In this document: piece by piece, positions 6,990 through 15,186 of the stretch
Position numbering within the stretch: the stretch's first letter is position 1
How the letters are laid out: every line of letters begins with the position of its first letter
Assembly: GCA_964551735.1 (NCBI GenBank)
Contig: CAZKEF010000042.1
Location: forward strand, 1-46,108
DNA: 46,108 nt
Direction of reading: 5' to 3'
DNA from: DAOUAT01 sp964551735
GTDB taxonomy: Bacteria; Chloroflexota; Anaerolineae; CG2-30-64-16
The notes under the pieces: generated by a model
What the model saw: only the letters and a program-made list of their open reading frames with translations
Database searches by the model: none
What the model was told of the DNA's origin: nothing
Translations under genes and position numbers: made by a program

Positions 6990-8456
6990 TCAGTTGTTCG
7001 TCCGCGCCCCGGTATCTTCAGCGCCTGCTGGCTCCCCCTGGGCCAGCAGGTACCCCTGCCCATATTTCCGCAGGATGCGATAAGCGGCCCTGGAGTCGTC
7101 TAGCCTTTTGCGCAGCGCCGCCACGGTCAGCTCCAGCGCATGTTTCACCGTGGCCGGCTCTTTCGTAGGCCAAACCGCGCGTGCAAGCTCGTCGTCGGGC
7201 ACGATCTGGCCGGGCCGCGCCCATAATGCTGCGAACAACTGCGCGGTCTTGGTGCGGGGGGCGAGCCGGAGGTCGGCCAGCACGGCGTCCGGCGCAGGAA
7301 CGGTTGTCGCAGCAGTGCCCCCGTCAGCTTCCACCGGCGCCTCGCCAGCCCGCCGCACGGCAAAGGCCTCGAACAGGGGCGAGAAGAACGCTAACCGGCC
7401 TGCGGCGGCCGCATCCTCCGCGATGATCGCCTCGTCTTGCAGCGTGTGGATAAACGTACGGCCGACCACCTGATCCCAGTCGGTGCCGGGATCGGAGCGC
7501 AACGCCAGGAACTGGCCGATCTCGCCCCCCCAATGGTTCCACAAGTACTGAAAGATCACTTCCAGGGCGCTGTTCACCGTCTGCCAGATAAAATTACGGG
7601 TCAACGGCTGGCCGGCAGTGACAGCGAGGTGTTCGTAGGCGGTCGCCGCGCCACGGCGAAGCACGTACGGGTGCCGGCCGACCATCTCCAACAGCAACGC
7701 CTTGTCCCCCTGGCTGAACTGTAATTCGGTCCCAGCCGCAACCAGCGCCTCCGCGGCGGTCGCGGGCTCCAGCAGCCGCACGTCCAGCCGCTCCATTCGG
7801 TATACCAGCGGCGACCCGGCCAGGCCCGGGAAAATGTCTATGAGGGGATGTTGCGATGCCAGGACCAGCGATGCATATTGGGCAAGCTCGTTGATGCGCT
7901 GTTGGGTTCTAGAGTCGTCTAGAAGCCGGGCCTTGTCCACGTGATCCAGGCAGAGCGCCAACCGCAGGCCCCCTTTGTGGGCGGCGCGGGCGAGCGCGTG
8001 CAGTCGGGCCTCGACGCCAGCCCGATCCAGTTGAACGGCCGTCTTGTCCAGTTGGAGTTCATCGGCCACCGCTTGCAGGTCGCACTCTCGCCGTCGCTCC
8101 AGTGCGGTGAAGAGGGCCTCGGTCAGATCAGCCAGAGGATTGTCCGCCGGGCAGCCGGCTAAGTCCTGGTATAGAGGGATCACGTGCTCGGGGGCCAGGC
8201 GGGGCGCGATGGCCGCGGCCAGCCGCGTGCGGCGCCAACAGCCGGCCGGGTTGCCCAGGTCGCGCAGCACGGTGGTCTTGCCGATCCGCCGCGGCCCCAC
8301 CAGGTTAATGCTGGCCGGGTCGGTGTCGGTCAAGCGGCGGATCAGTCTCCGCAGCAGCTCTTCTCGGCCATAGGCCTGGAGTGGTGTTTGATCGGCCGGA
8401 AGCACGAAGGGGTTTTGCCAATGGCCGACCCCGACCGCCGAGATAACGTGGCTCAT
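6990..8456 (-). CDS. STAND/Orc-like ATPase with C-terminal OmpR-type winged helix
   Basis: This 488-aa protein opens with the NPFVLP ... YGREELL lead-in typical of STAND/Orc-like ATPases. Walker A is GPRRIGKT (54-61) and the Walker B strand is LALCLDH (166-172), with His where Glu is usual. A helical region follows. Residues ~400-472 form an OmpR/PhoB-like DNA-binding winged helix (LFAALWARPGQIVPDDELA, LRKYGQGYLL). It is probably a nucleotide-switched regulator. The start lies 4 nt after the stop of the RSH-ATPase gene, and the ribosome-binding site GAGGAG is the last two codons of that gene, so the two are translationally coupled. The ATPase domains of both proteins belong to the same broad family, suggesting hetero-assembly. 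The partner and signal are unknown. Confidence 0.82.
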   Translation of the reverse strand: MSHVISAVGVGHWQNPFVLPADQTPLQAYGREELLRRLIRRLTDTDPASINLVGPRRIGKTTVLRDLGNPAGCWRRTRLAAAIAPRLAPEHVIPLYQDLAGCPADNPLADLTEALFTALERRRECDLQAVADELQLDKTAVQLDRAGVEARLHALARAAHKGGLRLALCLDHVDKARLLDDSRTQQRINELAQYASLVLASQHPLIDIFPGLAGSPLVYRMERLDVRLLEPATAAEALVAAGTELQFSQGDKALLLEMVGRHPYVLRRGAATAYEHLAVTAGQPLTRNFIWQTVNSALEVIFQYLWNHWGGEIGQFLALRSDPGTDWDQVVGRTFIHTLQDEAIIAEDAAAAGRLAFFSPLFEAFAVRRAGEAPVEADGGTAATTVPAPDAVLADLRLAPRTKTAQLFAALWARPGQIVPDDELARAVWPTKEPATVKHALELTVAALRKRLDDSRAAYRILRKYGQGYLLAQGEPAGAEDTGARTNN

Positions 8457-8460
8457 GGTC

Positions 8461-11400
8461 TCACTCCTCTATCACATCGCCTGGGCCGTACGACGCAGCC
8501 CAGCGCGCGAACAGCGGGATCTGTAGCTGGAACGCGCTGTCGCCCCCCGTCGCCCGGGCCTTGAGCACGCCGAACTTCACCAGGGCGGCCAACAGCTGGC
8601 GGCCGGATGATGCGTCGGCGCCTGCCTGCGGGCCCAGGATCTCCGCCTCGGGCAGCCAGATCGCCTGAGGCGCGGACCCCAGGCAACGCAGCACGCGCCG
8701 CGCGCCGGCCTCATCTGCTGCGCCGGTCAGGTGGCTGAAGTAGAAGTTCCCGTGGCGGCCGGGCGCGATGCTGATAGCGGCTGCGCATTCGGCGTCGCGC
8801 AGCTCAAAGGCTCGGCGGCCTTCGCGTTTGATCTGGTCCACCGCGTGATGGGCGACCAGGTTGAGCAGGTAGGGGTTGCCGCCCGTTATCTCGGCGACGT
8901 GTGCGCTGGCATCGTCGTGCCAGGCCAGGCCCACGGCTTCCGCCCGGTTGCTCAGCAAGTCGCGCGCCGCGGGGGGATCCAGCGGCCCCAACGGCAGCAG
9001 CTCAGCGATCTCCAACAGCCCCGCGCCGCGGCTGATGAAGGCGCGCATGTTGTCCAGCGCGGCTGATTGCACCACCAGTACGAACACCGCGTTCAACTCA
9101 CCGCTCATCAGGTAGCGCAGGTTATCGAAGACCCGGGGGTCAAGCCGGCCCTGCTGCACCTGGTCATCCAGCGAACTGAACTCATCCAGGAGCACGACCA
9201 GCCGGATGTCGCGGCCGCGCGCCAGAGCGGCCGCGGTCTGCCGCACGAAGCGGGCGAACGTGCCGACGGGGTCTTCGGCCAGGTTCTGGCGTTCCTCCGC
9301 CATGAGGTAGGCGATGTCCCTGGCCGCCAGATCCGGGAGTTGGGCCAGGCGGTCGGTGATGGCGCGGATCATCTCCCCCAGCAGGCCCGCCAGGCCGAAT
9401 CCGCGATCCGGCCGGCAATCCACATAGGCGGCCACCCAGGCATCACCGAGACCGCTGTGCGCCACATACTTGAGCAGTGAGGTCTTTCCGATGCGCCACG
9501 GCCCATACACCACCAGGGGACCGGCCGGTTCCGACCGGGCGACGAACGATCTGATGGCGCTGACTTCTGCCGTCCGGCCCAGGAAATCGCCCATGCGATA
9601 GGCTGGCTGGTCAAAACGATACGGGTTCTCGCCGGTCAGGCGCCGCTGCATTGCGCGCGCCTCTTGCGGCGCCATGGCCAGCGGCCGCGGCTCAACCTCC
9701 CGGATGCCCGGTACGGCCTTGAGCGCGGCCGCCAGCGTGCGGGCGTCGGCCACGCCCGGCACCTCGGCCAGGATCTGAAACCGGGCCGCGCCATCAGGCT
9801 GACGTTCGGCAAGCACTCTGTACAGGTAGCAGTCCTGGTCGTAGAAACATGCCAGCGCCTCGTTCAGCAGGCGCTGGCGATCCGCACCCAACATAAGGAA
9901 CTCGTAGAACCGTTCATCGGCCGGCGCACGCCACGCGAGAGCGACCGTGCGCTCGTCGCGCGGCAAGAACCGACAATCTGCGGCGTGGATATTGGTCCGC
10001 TCGTGCAAGGTGCCGGGCTGCGAGAAACGGCCCGCGATGGGGGTGTTCAGCGCTGGGTGGCAGCACTGCGCCACGCGCACCCGCTCGGCGCGCAGGCCCA
10101 GCGGCCTCCCGTCGGGATAGCCGACTCGCTGGGCAACCTCTTGCGCGATGATGCGCGCGGCCAGCGCATCCGGCGAGGGGCGATCGTTGGCCACCTGCAG
10201 ATACAGGGCGTCCAATGTGGCGCAGTGATACCAGTGCGCGGCGTCCTCCAGGTGGGCATTGAGCCGCACCTTGCTCAGTGTGAGCCGCAACTTCTCGCAT
10301 TGCCGATCGATCGCTCTCTCCAGGAGTTGCCGGCCGCGTTCGGCGCCCTGTTCGCGATAGGCCAGCGCCTTTTTGATGTGGGCTGCCGAGATCGGGGTGC
10401 GCACCTTTGCCAGCCATTCGCGGCGCAGCACCGGCGGCACGCGCGGGTCGAATCGCACGTTGACGATATCTGCGTTGGCCAGGGCGAAATCGGGCGGCAC
10501 GTCGTTGCCGTTGACCTGCGCGCCAGTGTAGAATTGTCCTAACTCCGAATGCAGCCCGAACGCGAAATCCACCGGCGTGCTCCGCTGAGGCAGGGTGTGC
10601 AGCTCGCCCAACGGCGTGAACACGAAGGTGGGGTCGCCGAAGGCGCCCGGTTCGCCAGCCGCCAGGATGGCCCGTTCGCGCGCCGTGTCGTGCCACCAGG
10701 CCGGCAGCGGTTGCGGGGCGGTCGGGCCGGGCTGCCATTCCACCGTCCGGCCGCGCAGGTTGCCCTGTTGCACCTCGGCCGTGCAGATGAAGCAATCGAC
10801 GGTCGGCCGCTCCCCGCGCTCTGTCCGAAGCTGTACGGTGGTATGGATCATGCGGTAGCCGTTGAATTTGGGCGAGCCGAGATAATCGCGCAGGGTGCCC
10901 GCCACGTGCCGCCCCAGGCGGTGCAGGCAGCCGAGCGCGAGGTAACAGGTCTCCGTGTCCGGTGTGACGATATCCAGCGCGATGCGGCTGGCCAGGGCGC
11001 GCGCCGCTTGTCCGCGATTCATTTCCGGACCCAGGTGAGGGTAAGCCTCGCTTTGTTCGAGCACCCTCGCGACGCGCACCCGGCGGATGGTCACGGTGGA
11101 CCCGGCTCCTCCATCGGGCAGGCTGGCGCGCAACTCGGCCGCCACCAGATCACGAATCTCAGCGCGCCGGCCGTCATGTTGGCCGATCCACCCGGCGATC
11201 TGCGCGGCGCGCGTCGGCTCCAAGATGTGGCTCAGCCTGTCGGCGGCCCGGCGTTGTTCCTCCCACAACCCGAACCGTTCGAGCACCGGCAGGCAGGCCA
11301 CGCGCAGGTGTTGGGCCTGGGCGACCCTTTCTTCGTGCAGTTGGTCGTCCAGATCATGCAATGCGGCCAGCATGTGCCCCAACGCCAGGAAGGTCACGGG

Positions 11401-11790
11401 CTCGTCGGTGATGGACGCGATGAAGATCTTCTGCAGGTACTGGAAAGATGGCTGCGCAAGCTCAGATCGGGCGCGCGGATGCGGCAAGGCGGCTTGGTTC
11501 AGCGCGTGGAATCGGCTCACCAGACCGGTCACGGCCGACGGCATCTCCGCACTGAGCGCCGGATAAGTGGCTGGGTCGGCGGAAACCGGCGACAAGCCCA
11601 GGCGGGCCGCGGCGACCCATTCGGCCGGGCAGTGCCATGCGGCCAGTTGGCCGGCTGCGCACTGGGCCCGCCGGGCGCCGCGGCGCCCGGCCTCTGTCTG
11701 CTCGGCTGGCGTCCCGGCGACCAGGCGCTCGGTATTGTCCAGCATTTCGGCAGCGGATTGTGCGATCACCAGCGGACTTGCGGAATCCAT
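8461..11790 (-). CDS. RelA/SpoT-like scaffold fused to a STAND ATPase (1109 aa)
   Basis: Domains run in RSH order. There is a pseudo-HD region (~130-200, RVACLPVLERFGLWEEQRRA) and a synthetase-like domain (~232-345, with DYLGSPKFNGYRMIHTTV). A TGS domain follows (~386-447, FVFTPLGELHTLPQRSTPVD, GLHSELG). Then come a helical region and a Zn-finger (574-606, AQCC ... HAADC). An ACT domain (~627-700) completes the RSH part. The catalytic Asp of the synthetase (DLLAIRI in classical RSH) is replaced in ALASRIALDI, and the EVQIRT Glu lies in DCFICTAEV. The HD metal residues are absent. A STAND/Orc-like ATPase follows (~733-1109) with GPWRIGKT (763-770) and VVLLDE (865-870). I infer a sensor that keeps the tRNA/ribosome-reading parts of Rel and outputs through ATP hydrolysis. 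RBS GAGGTG precedes the ATG. Confidence 0.9.
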   Translation of the reverse strand: MDSASPLVIAQSAAEMLDNTERLVAGTPAEQTEAGRRGARRAQCAAGQLAAWHCPAEWVAAARLGLSPVSADPATYPALSAEMPSAVTGLVSRFHALNQAALPHPRARSELAQPSFQYLQKIFIASITDEPVTFLALGHMLAALHDLDDQLHEERVAQAQHLRVACLPVLERFGLWEEQRRAADRLSHILEPTRAAQIAGWIGQHDGRRAEIRDLVAAELRASLPDGGAGSTVTIRRVRVARVLEQSEAYPHLGPEMNRGQAARALASRIALDIVTPDTETCYLALGCLHRLGRHVAGTLRDYLGSPKFNGYRMIHTTVQLRTERGERPTVDCFICTAEVQQGNLRGRTVEWQPGPTAPQPLPAWWHDTARERAILAAGEPGAFGDPTFVFTPLGELHTLPQRSTPVDFAFGLHSELGQFYTGAQVNGNDVPPDFALANADIVNVRFDPRVPPVLRREWLAKVRTPISAAHIKKALAYREQGAERGRQLLERAIDRQCEKLRLTLSKVRLNAHLEDAAHWYHCATLDALYLQVANDRPSPDALAARIIAQEVAQRVGYPDGRPLGLRAERVRVAQCCHPALNTPIAGRFSQPGTLHERTNIHAADCRFLPRDERTVALAWRAPADERFYEFLMLGADRQRLLNEALACFYDQDCYLYRVLAERQPDGAARFQILAEVPGVADARTLAAALKAVPGIREVEPRPLAMAPQEARAMQRRLTGENPYRFDQPAYRMGDFLGRTAEVSAIRSFVARSEPAGPLVVYGPWRIGKTSLLKYVAHSGLGDAWVAAYVDCRPDRGFGLAGLLGEMIRAITDRLAQLPDLAARDIAYLMAEERQNLAEDPVGTFARFVRQTAAALARGRDIRLVVLLDEFSSLDDQVQQGRLDPRVFDNLRYLMSGELNAVFVLVVQSAALDNMRAFISRGAGLLEIAELLPLGPLDPPAARDLLSNRAEAVGLAWHDDASAHVAEITGGNPYLLNLVAHHAVDQIKREGRRAFELRDAECAAAISIAPGRHGNFYFSHLTGAADEAGARRVLRCLGSAPQAIWLPEAEILGPQAGADASSGRQLLAALVKFGVLKARATGGDSAFQLQIPLFARWAASYGPGDVIEE

Positions 11791-12038
11791 CGCTCACCTC
11801 TTCGGATAACCCGGCCTCTATCTTACCCGAACTGGCATGTTCAGGCAAATCTTTCGAGAGTCTCTTGTGACGACGAGAGAAATTCTCTTACTTGAACAAG
11901 AATTATCTCTTAAAATTCTAAAAAAGCAGAAAATTTCCTCTTGAACTCCGTTGCGATCTGTTGTATAGTAACTGCATTAATGCTGGTTGCACACCACAAA
12001 GCGTGGGCATGGCAACGATTCAAGAAGGGAGGGCACCC
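11791..12038. promoter_or_regulatory. AT-rich divergent regulatory region between the RSH-ATPase and Nudix genes
   Basis: This 248-bp spacer is much more AT-rich than its surroundings (about 11870-11945). It holds short inverted repeats such as AGAGAAATTCTCT near 11877 and several AGAATT-like words. It must carry the promoter of the minus-strand RSH-ATPase operon, but I cannot place that promoter with confidence. The plus-strand promoter lies at 11941-11969. Confidence 0.55.
11941..11969 (+). promoter_or_regulatory. Promoter of the Nudix gene
   Basis: TTGAAC (11941-11946) and TATAGT (11964-11969) are exactly 17 nt apart. The start codon chosen for the Nudix gene (12039) follows after a ~65-nt leader. 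Confidence 0.75.
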
Positions 12039-12719
12039 ATGGCTGCGTTTTCAGGGGAGATTTCTTTTGCGGATATGCTTGAGCCTGACGATTTCATCGG
12101 AGCAGGCGTGCTTTTGGCCGAGGATGGGCGGTTCCTGTGCGGCATCCGCCCATTGCGCTGGGAGGATGGCTGGCCGATCGTGCAACTGACAGCCATCGGC
12201 GGCGGTATGGAGCCGTATGATTGTTCGCTGGTGGCCGGCGTGCAGCGCGAGTGCCTTGAGGAGATGCGTTGTGCGATCCGTGTCCACCCCTGCGCCGAGA
12301 CCCTGGTTGTCCTCGGCCCGGCGCAGGTCGAACGACGACGGCTGGCGGACCCGATTGGGCCCGCCAGCGTTATTTTTCGACACTGGCACACCCCGCCGGG
12401 CGACCCGTGGCGCGTCCCACACGATGGCCGGCAGTGCCTGATCTTGTTCGCTGGGTCCCTGGTCGGCACGCCACGCCCTTCGCCGGAGTTGCCTGGTCTG
12501 ATCTGGCTCCGGCCCGAACAGCTCGTTGCTACCGCCCTCACCCCGATGACACTGGCGGCCTTGCTGGTCGGCGGCGCGGAGCTCCTGGAAGACCCGGCGC
12601 TCCCGTTGCCGCGCACAGCCTGTGCGCGGCTCACCGACTCGCAAGAAGCCCTGGTGTTAGCTTTGGGGCCGGCTGCCGTCTCCTTCTACGAGGGGTTGGC
12701 GGCCGCTTTGTCTGGCTGA
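12039..12719 (+). CDS. Nudix-fold hydrolase with divergent Nudix box
   Basis: This 226-aa protein has a Nudix helix at GGGMEPYDCSLVAGVQRE followed by CLEEM. The core R-E-x-x-E-E that binds Mg2+ is present, whereas the first Glu and last Gly of the consensus are changed. Nudix enzymes cleave nucleoside diphosphates linked to a second group, and several hydrolyse (p)ppGpp or dinucleotide signals. The start at 12039 is supported by AAGGGAGGG upstream; an in-frame ATG at 12009 is the alternative. It is divergent from the RSH-ATPase operon and could turn over a nucleotide made or sensed there, but this link is only positional. Confidence 0.75.
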   Translation: MAAFSGEISFADMLEPDDFIGAGVLLAEDGRFLCGIRPLRWEDGWPIVQLTAIGGGMEPYDCSLVAGVQRECLEEMRCAIRVHPCAETLVVLGPAQVERRRLADPIGPASVIFRHWHTPPGDPWRVPHDGRQCLILFAGSLVGTPRPSPELPGLIWLRPEQLVATALTPMTLAALLVGGAELLEDPALPLPRTACARLTDSQEALVLALGPAAVSFYEGLAAALSG

Positions 12720-12784
12720 GCTATTTCGCCTGCCGGGCTGGGGCGTGGTAGAATGGGCCGATCTTCTACTTTCGGAGCCTACGC

Positions 12785-13558
12785 GTGCTGATCCCCTTTG
12801 ATCTGGCCCATCTGTTGTTGATCGCCCTGGCCGCGCTGGCCGCGGGCGCGGTGAACGCCATTGCAGGCGGCGGCACCCTCATTTCCTTCCCGGCGCTGAT
12901 GGCGGCCGGCGTGCCCGCGGTAGCGGCTAACGTCACGAACACGGTGGCCTTGGTGCCCGGCTATCTGGGTGCGACCTTCGCCCAGGTCAAAGATTTGCGG
13001 GGACAGGGGGGCCGGCTGCGCCTCCTGGTTCCCACGGCTGTGCTGGGCGGCCTGGCCGGCGGGCTGCTGCTGCTGAGCACCAGCGAGCGGCTCTTCCGCG
13101 AACTGGTGCCCTGGCTGATCCTGCTGGCGTGCGGGCTGCTGGCCAGCCAGGAGCGAGTGCGCCGGTGGGTGAATGCCCGGGCGACCCGGCAGACGCACGC
13201 CGGGCGGGACCGGCCCTGGGTGATCCTGCCCGTCTTCGCGGCGGCTGTCTACGGCGGCTATTTCGGCGCAGGGCTGAGCGTGATCGTGCTGGCCGTGCTG
13301 GCCCTGGTCTACGACGACACCCTGACCCGGCTCAACGGCCTCAAGCAAGCCATCGCGTTCAGCGTCAACGTGGCGGCGGCTGGCTTCTTCCTCTTTTCCG
13401 GCCGGGTCGTGTGGCAGGCGGCGGCGGTGATGGCTGTCGGCGCGCTGATCGGCGGCGCGCTCGGCGGCCGGCTTGCCAGCCGCATCGCGCCGGCGGTTCT
13501 GCGTCGCGCCGTAGTGGGCATTGGGGTGGTGGTGGCGCTGATCTATCTGGTGCGATAA
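12785..13558 (+). CDS. TSUP (TauE/SafE) family permease
   Basis: This 257-aa integral membrane protein has about eight hydrophobic segments and the family's N-terminal glycine-rich motif AGAVNAIAGGGTLISFPALM. A second-half repeat, YGGYFGAGLSVIVLAVLALV, follows. The family exports sulfite, organosulfonates or other small anions. The start is GTG with CGGAG seven nt upstream. An extended -10 (TGGTAGAAT, 12746-12754) precedes it. It follows the Nudix gene by 65 nt, but I see no functional link. The substrate cannot be read from sequence. Confidence 0.85.
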   Translation: MLIPFDLAHLLLIALAALAAGAVNAIAGGGTLISFPALMAAGVPAVAANVTNTVALVPGYLGATFAQVKDLRGQGGRLRLLVPTAVLGGLAGGLLLLSTSERLFRELVPWLILLACGLLASQERVRRWVNARATRQTHAGRDRPWVILPVFAAAVYGGYFGAGLSVIVLAVLALVYDDTLTRLNGLKQAIAFSVNVAAAGFFLFSGRVVWQAAAVMAVGALIGGALGGRLASRIAPAVLRRAVVGIGVVVALIYLVR

Positions 13559-13629
13559 TGCCGCGCGCGTCGGCCTCTTGGTCAAATGCCGGCGCCGATC
13601 ACAGCACTGGCTCGCATGCACAGGCGAGT

Positions 13630-14154
13630 CTATTCGTATTTCTCCACCCGAAACCTGAACATATCCACCGGCTCGCTATCCCCCAACCCCGCCTTCCGCC
13701 GCGCGTACCAGAGCTGCGTCTTCACATCATCTATGCCTAGGATGTCCGGCAGCAGGAGGCCGCGCTGCCCGCCGCGCTGCACGATCACGCCGTAGCGCTG
13801 CGGGTCGAGCTCGGCCTCGGATGCGACGGGTTCCGGCGGATAGAGCACGCTGACATCAAGCACCAGGTCATCCAGCTCAGCCGGCCGAACCGGCGGGAAG
13901 CGCGGGTCGCGCGTCGCGGCCGAGATCGCGTTGTTGATGACCTCCTGGGCCAGCGATTTTTCGGTCGGCTCGATGGTGCCGATGCAGCCGCGCAGCTCAC
14001 CGGTGCTCCGGGTATGCAGGGTGACGAAGACGCCGGCCGGCTCGCCCGCGATGGGTGCGGCCGCCTCCGACGGTTTCAACCGTTTGCCATCGCGCACGTA
14101 GCGTTCGATGGTCGCGCGGGCGAGTTGGACGAGGGGGTGTTGTTGTTCCGTCAT
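13630..14154 (-). CDS. AMMECR1 domain protein
   Basis: This 174-aa protein covers the AMMECR1 fold, with the signature LRGCIGTIEP and the downstream NAISAATRDPRFPPV, LDVSVLYPPEP and RGLLLPDI segments. Family members occur with radical SAM enzymes and, in the AmmeMemoRadiSam system, with Memo; the biochemical role is unsettled. The ATG at 14154 overlaps the radical SAM stop by 4 nt, so the two are coupled, and GGAGGG lies upstream. No Memo homologue is present here. Longer upstream reading is inside the radical SAM gene and was rejected. Confidence 0.9.
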   Translation of the reverse strand: MTEQQHPLVQLARATIERYVRDGKRLKPSEAAAPIAGEPAGVFVTLHTRSTGELRGCIGTIEPTEKSLAQEVINNAISAATRDPRFPPVRPAELDDLVLDVSVLYPPEPVASEAELDPQRYGVIVQRGGQRGLLLPDILGIDDVKTQLWYARRKAGLGDSEPVDMFRFRVEKYE

Positions 14155-15179
14155 AAGCGCAAACCCTCCATGTTCAGTCGCAAGAACGGCTCGGCCGCGC
14201 GCAGGTCGCCGTAGCACACTTGCGCGGAGGCTTTGCAGCCCCCCTGGCACTCTCTCCGGCGGCTGCACGGCTCGCAATGGGCCGGGATGGCCGTGACGAA
14301 ATCGGCCAGGCGGCCGGGGCTGATGATCTCGGCGAACGGTTCCTGCCAGGCGTTGCCTAACACGGTCGGCGTGTGGTTGCAGGGCCGGACGTCGCCCGCC
14401 GTGTCCAGCGTGTAGTATGCCCGATCGGAGCCGGCCGCGCAAAAGCCGTAGCTCAGGTGCGGGTAGGCCGCCATGTCGATCAGGCATGGCTGGAGCGGGA
14501 TGGAGCACGACACCGGCAGCCGGAACGCCTGCGACGCGTCCTCGGCCACCGCCAGCGCTTGCCGCATCTCTGCGACGGACGGCAGCAATTCTTCGATATG
14601 ACCGGCCCCGCGGCCGCCGGGGTTGAAGCGGTTGAGCATCACCCCATCCACGCCGAACGCGAACGCCAGCTTGAGCGTGTCGTACAGGTCGGGCAGGTTA
14701 CGCCGCGTCGCTACGAACACCGTCACCACCTGGCCCCGGTGATGGTGGATGTTGGCGATGGCGGCCAGGGTCGCGTCGAACGCCCCGCGGCAACCCGAAA
14801 GCTCGTCGTGAATCTCGCGGCGCCAGCTCAACAGCGGCAGCTCGAACAGCCCGACCCCGCGGCGGATCAGGTCGGCGGTCGCCGCGTCATCCAGCCGATG
14901 GCCGTTGCTGATCACCGTGACCGCGACCCCGCGGTCGTTCAGGAAGCTGACGATCTCCGGCAGGTCGCCGCACAGCAGCGGCTCCCCGCCGCTCAGGGTG
15001 ACATGCCGGCAATCCACCTGATCGAGCACGCGCGCCAGCAGCGGCCGCAGGTCGCCGTGCCCGTTCAGTTGCTCGCCGCGCCAGCCGGGATGGTTCCAGT
15101 AGTTGTAGCAGTGCACGCAGGCGTGGTTGCACGCCTGCGTGACTTCAAAGATGATGGTTTGCAGTCGCGGCCGATCCAT
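14151..15179 (-). CDS. Radical SAM/SPASM enzyme
   Basis: This 342-aa protein has the AdoMet-cluster motif CNHACVHC (Cys17, 21, 24) and the SGGEP motif. A C-terminal SPASM region carries CAAG, CNH, CEPC, CQGGC and CYG, which would hold auxiliary Fe-S clusters. SPASM enzymes modify peptides or proteins (thioethers, sulfatase formylglycine, crosslinks). It sits between a Tat lipoprotein gene (7-nt gap) and AMMECR1 (4-nt overlap), so the lipoprotein is the natural candidate substrate. The start ATG follows a GGAAG inside the end of the lipoprotein gene. Confidence 0.93.
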   Translation of the reverse strand: MDRPRLQTIIFEVTQACNHACVHCYNYWNHPGWRGEQLNGHGDLRPLLARVLDQVDCRHVTLSGGEPLLCGDLPEIVSFLNDRGVAVTVISNGHRLDDAATADLIRRGVGLFELPLLSWRREIHDELSGCRGAFDATLAAIANIHHHRGQVVTVFVATRRNLPDLYDTLKLAFAFGVDGVMLNRFNPGGRGAGHIEELLPSVAEMRQALAVAEDASQAFRLPVSCSIPLQPCLIDMAAYPHLSYGFCAAGSDRAYYTLDTAGDVRPCNHTPTVLGNAWQEPFAEIISPGRLADFVTAIPAHCEPCSRRRECQGGCKASAQVCYGDLRAAEPFLRLNMEGLRL

Positions 15180-15186
15180 TACCGCG

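Noticed and set aside
10549..11895. Long plus-strand ORF (448 codons) opposite the RSH-ATPase gene
   Set aside because: It is an antisense frame of GC-rich coding DNA; it is rich in Arg/Gln/His/Gly, lacks a ribosome-binding site and shows no domain.
13559..13629. Rho-independent terminator between the convergent TSUP and AMMECR1 genes
   Set aside because: Only weak GC-rich palindromes occur, with no following T-tract in either direction.
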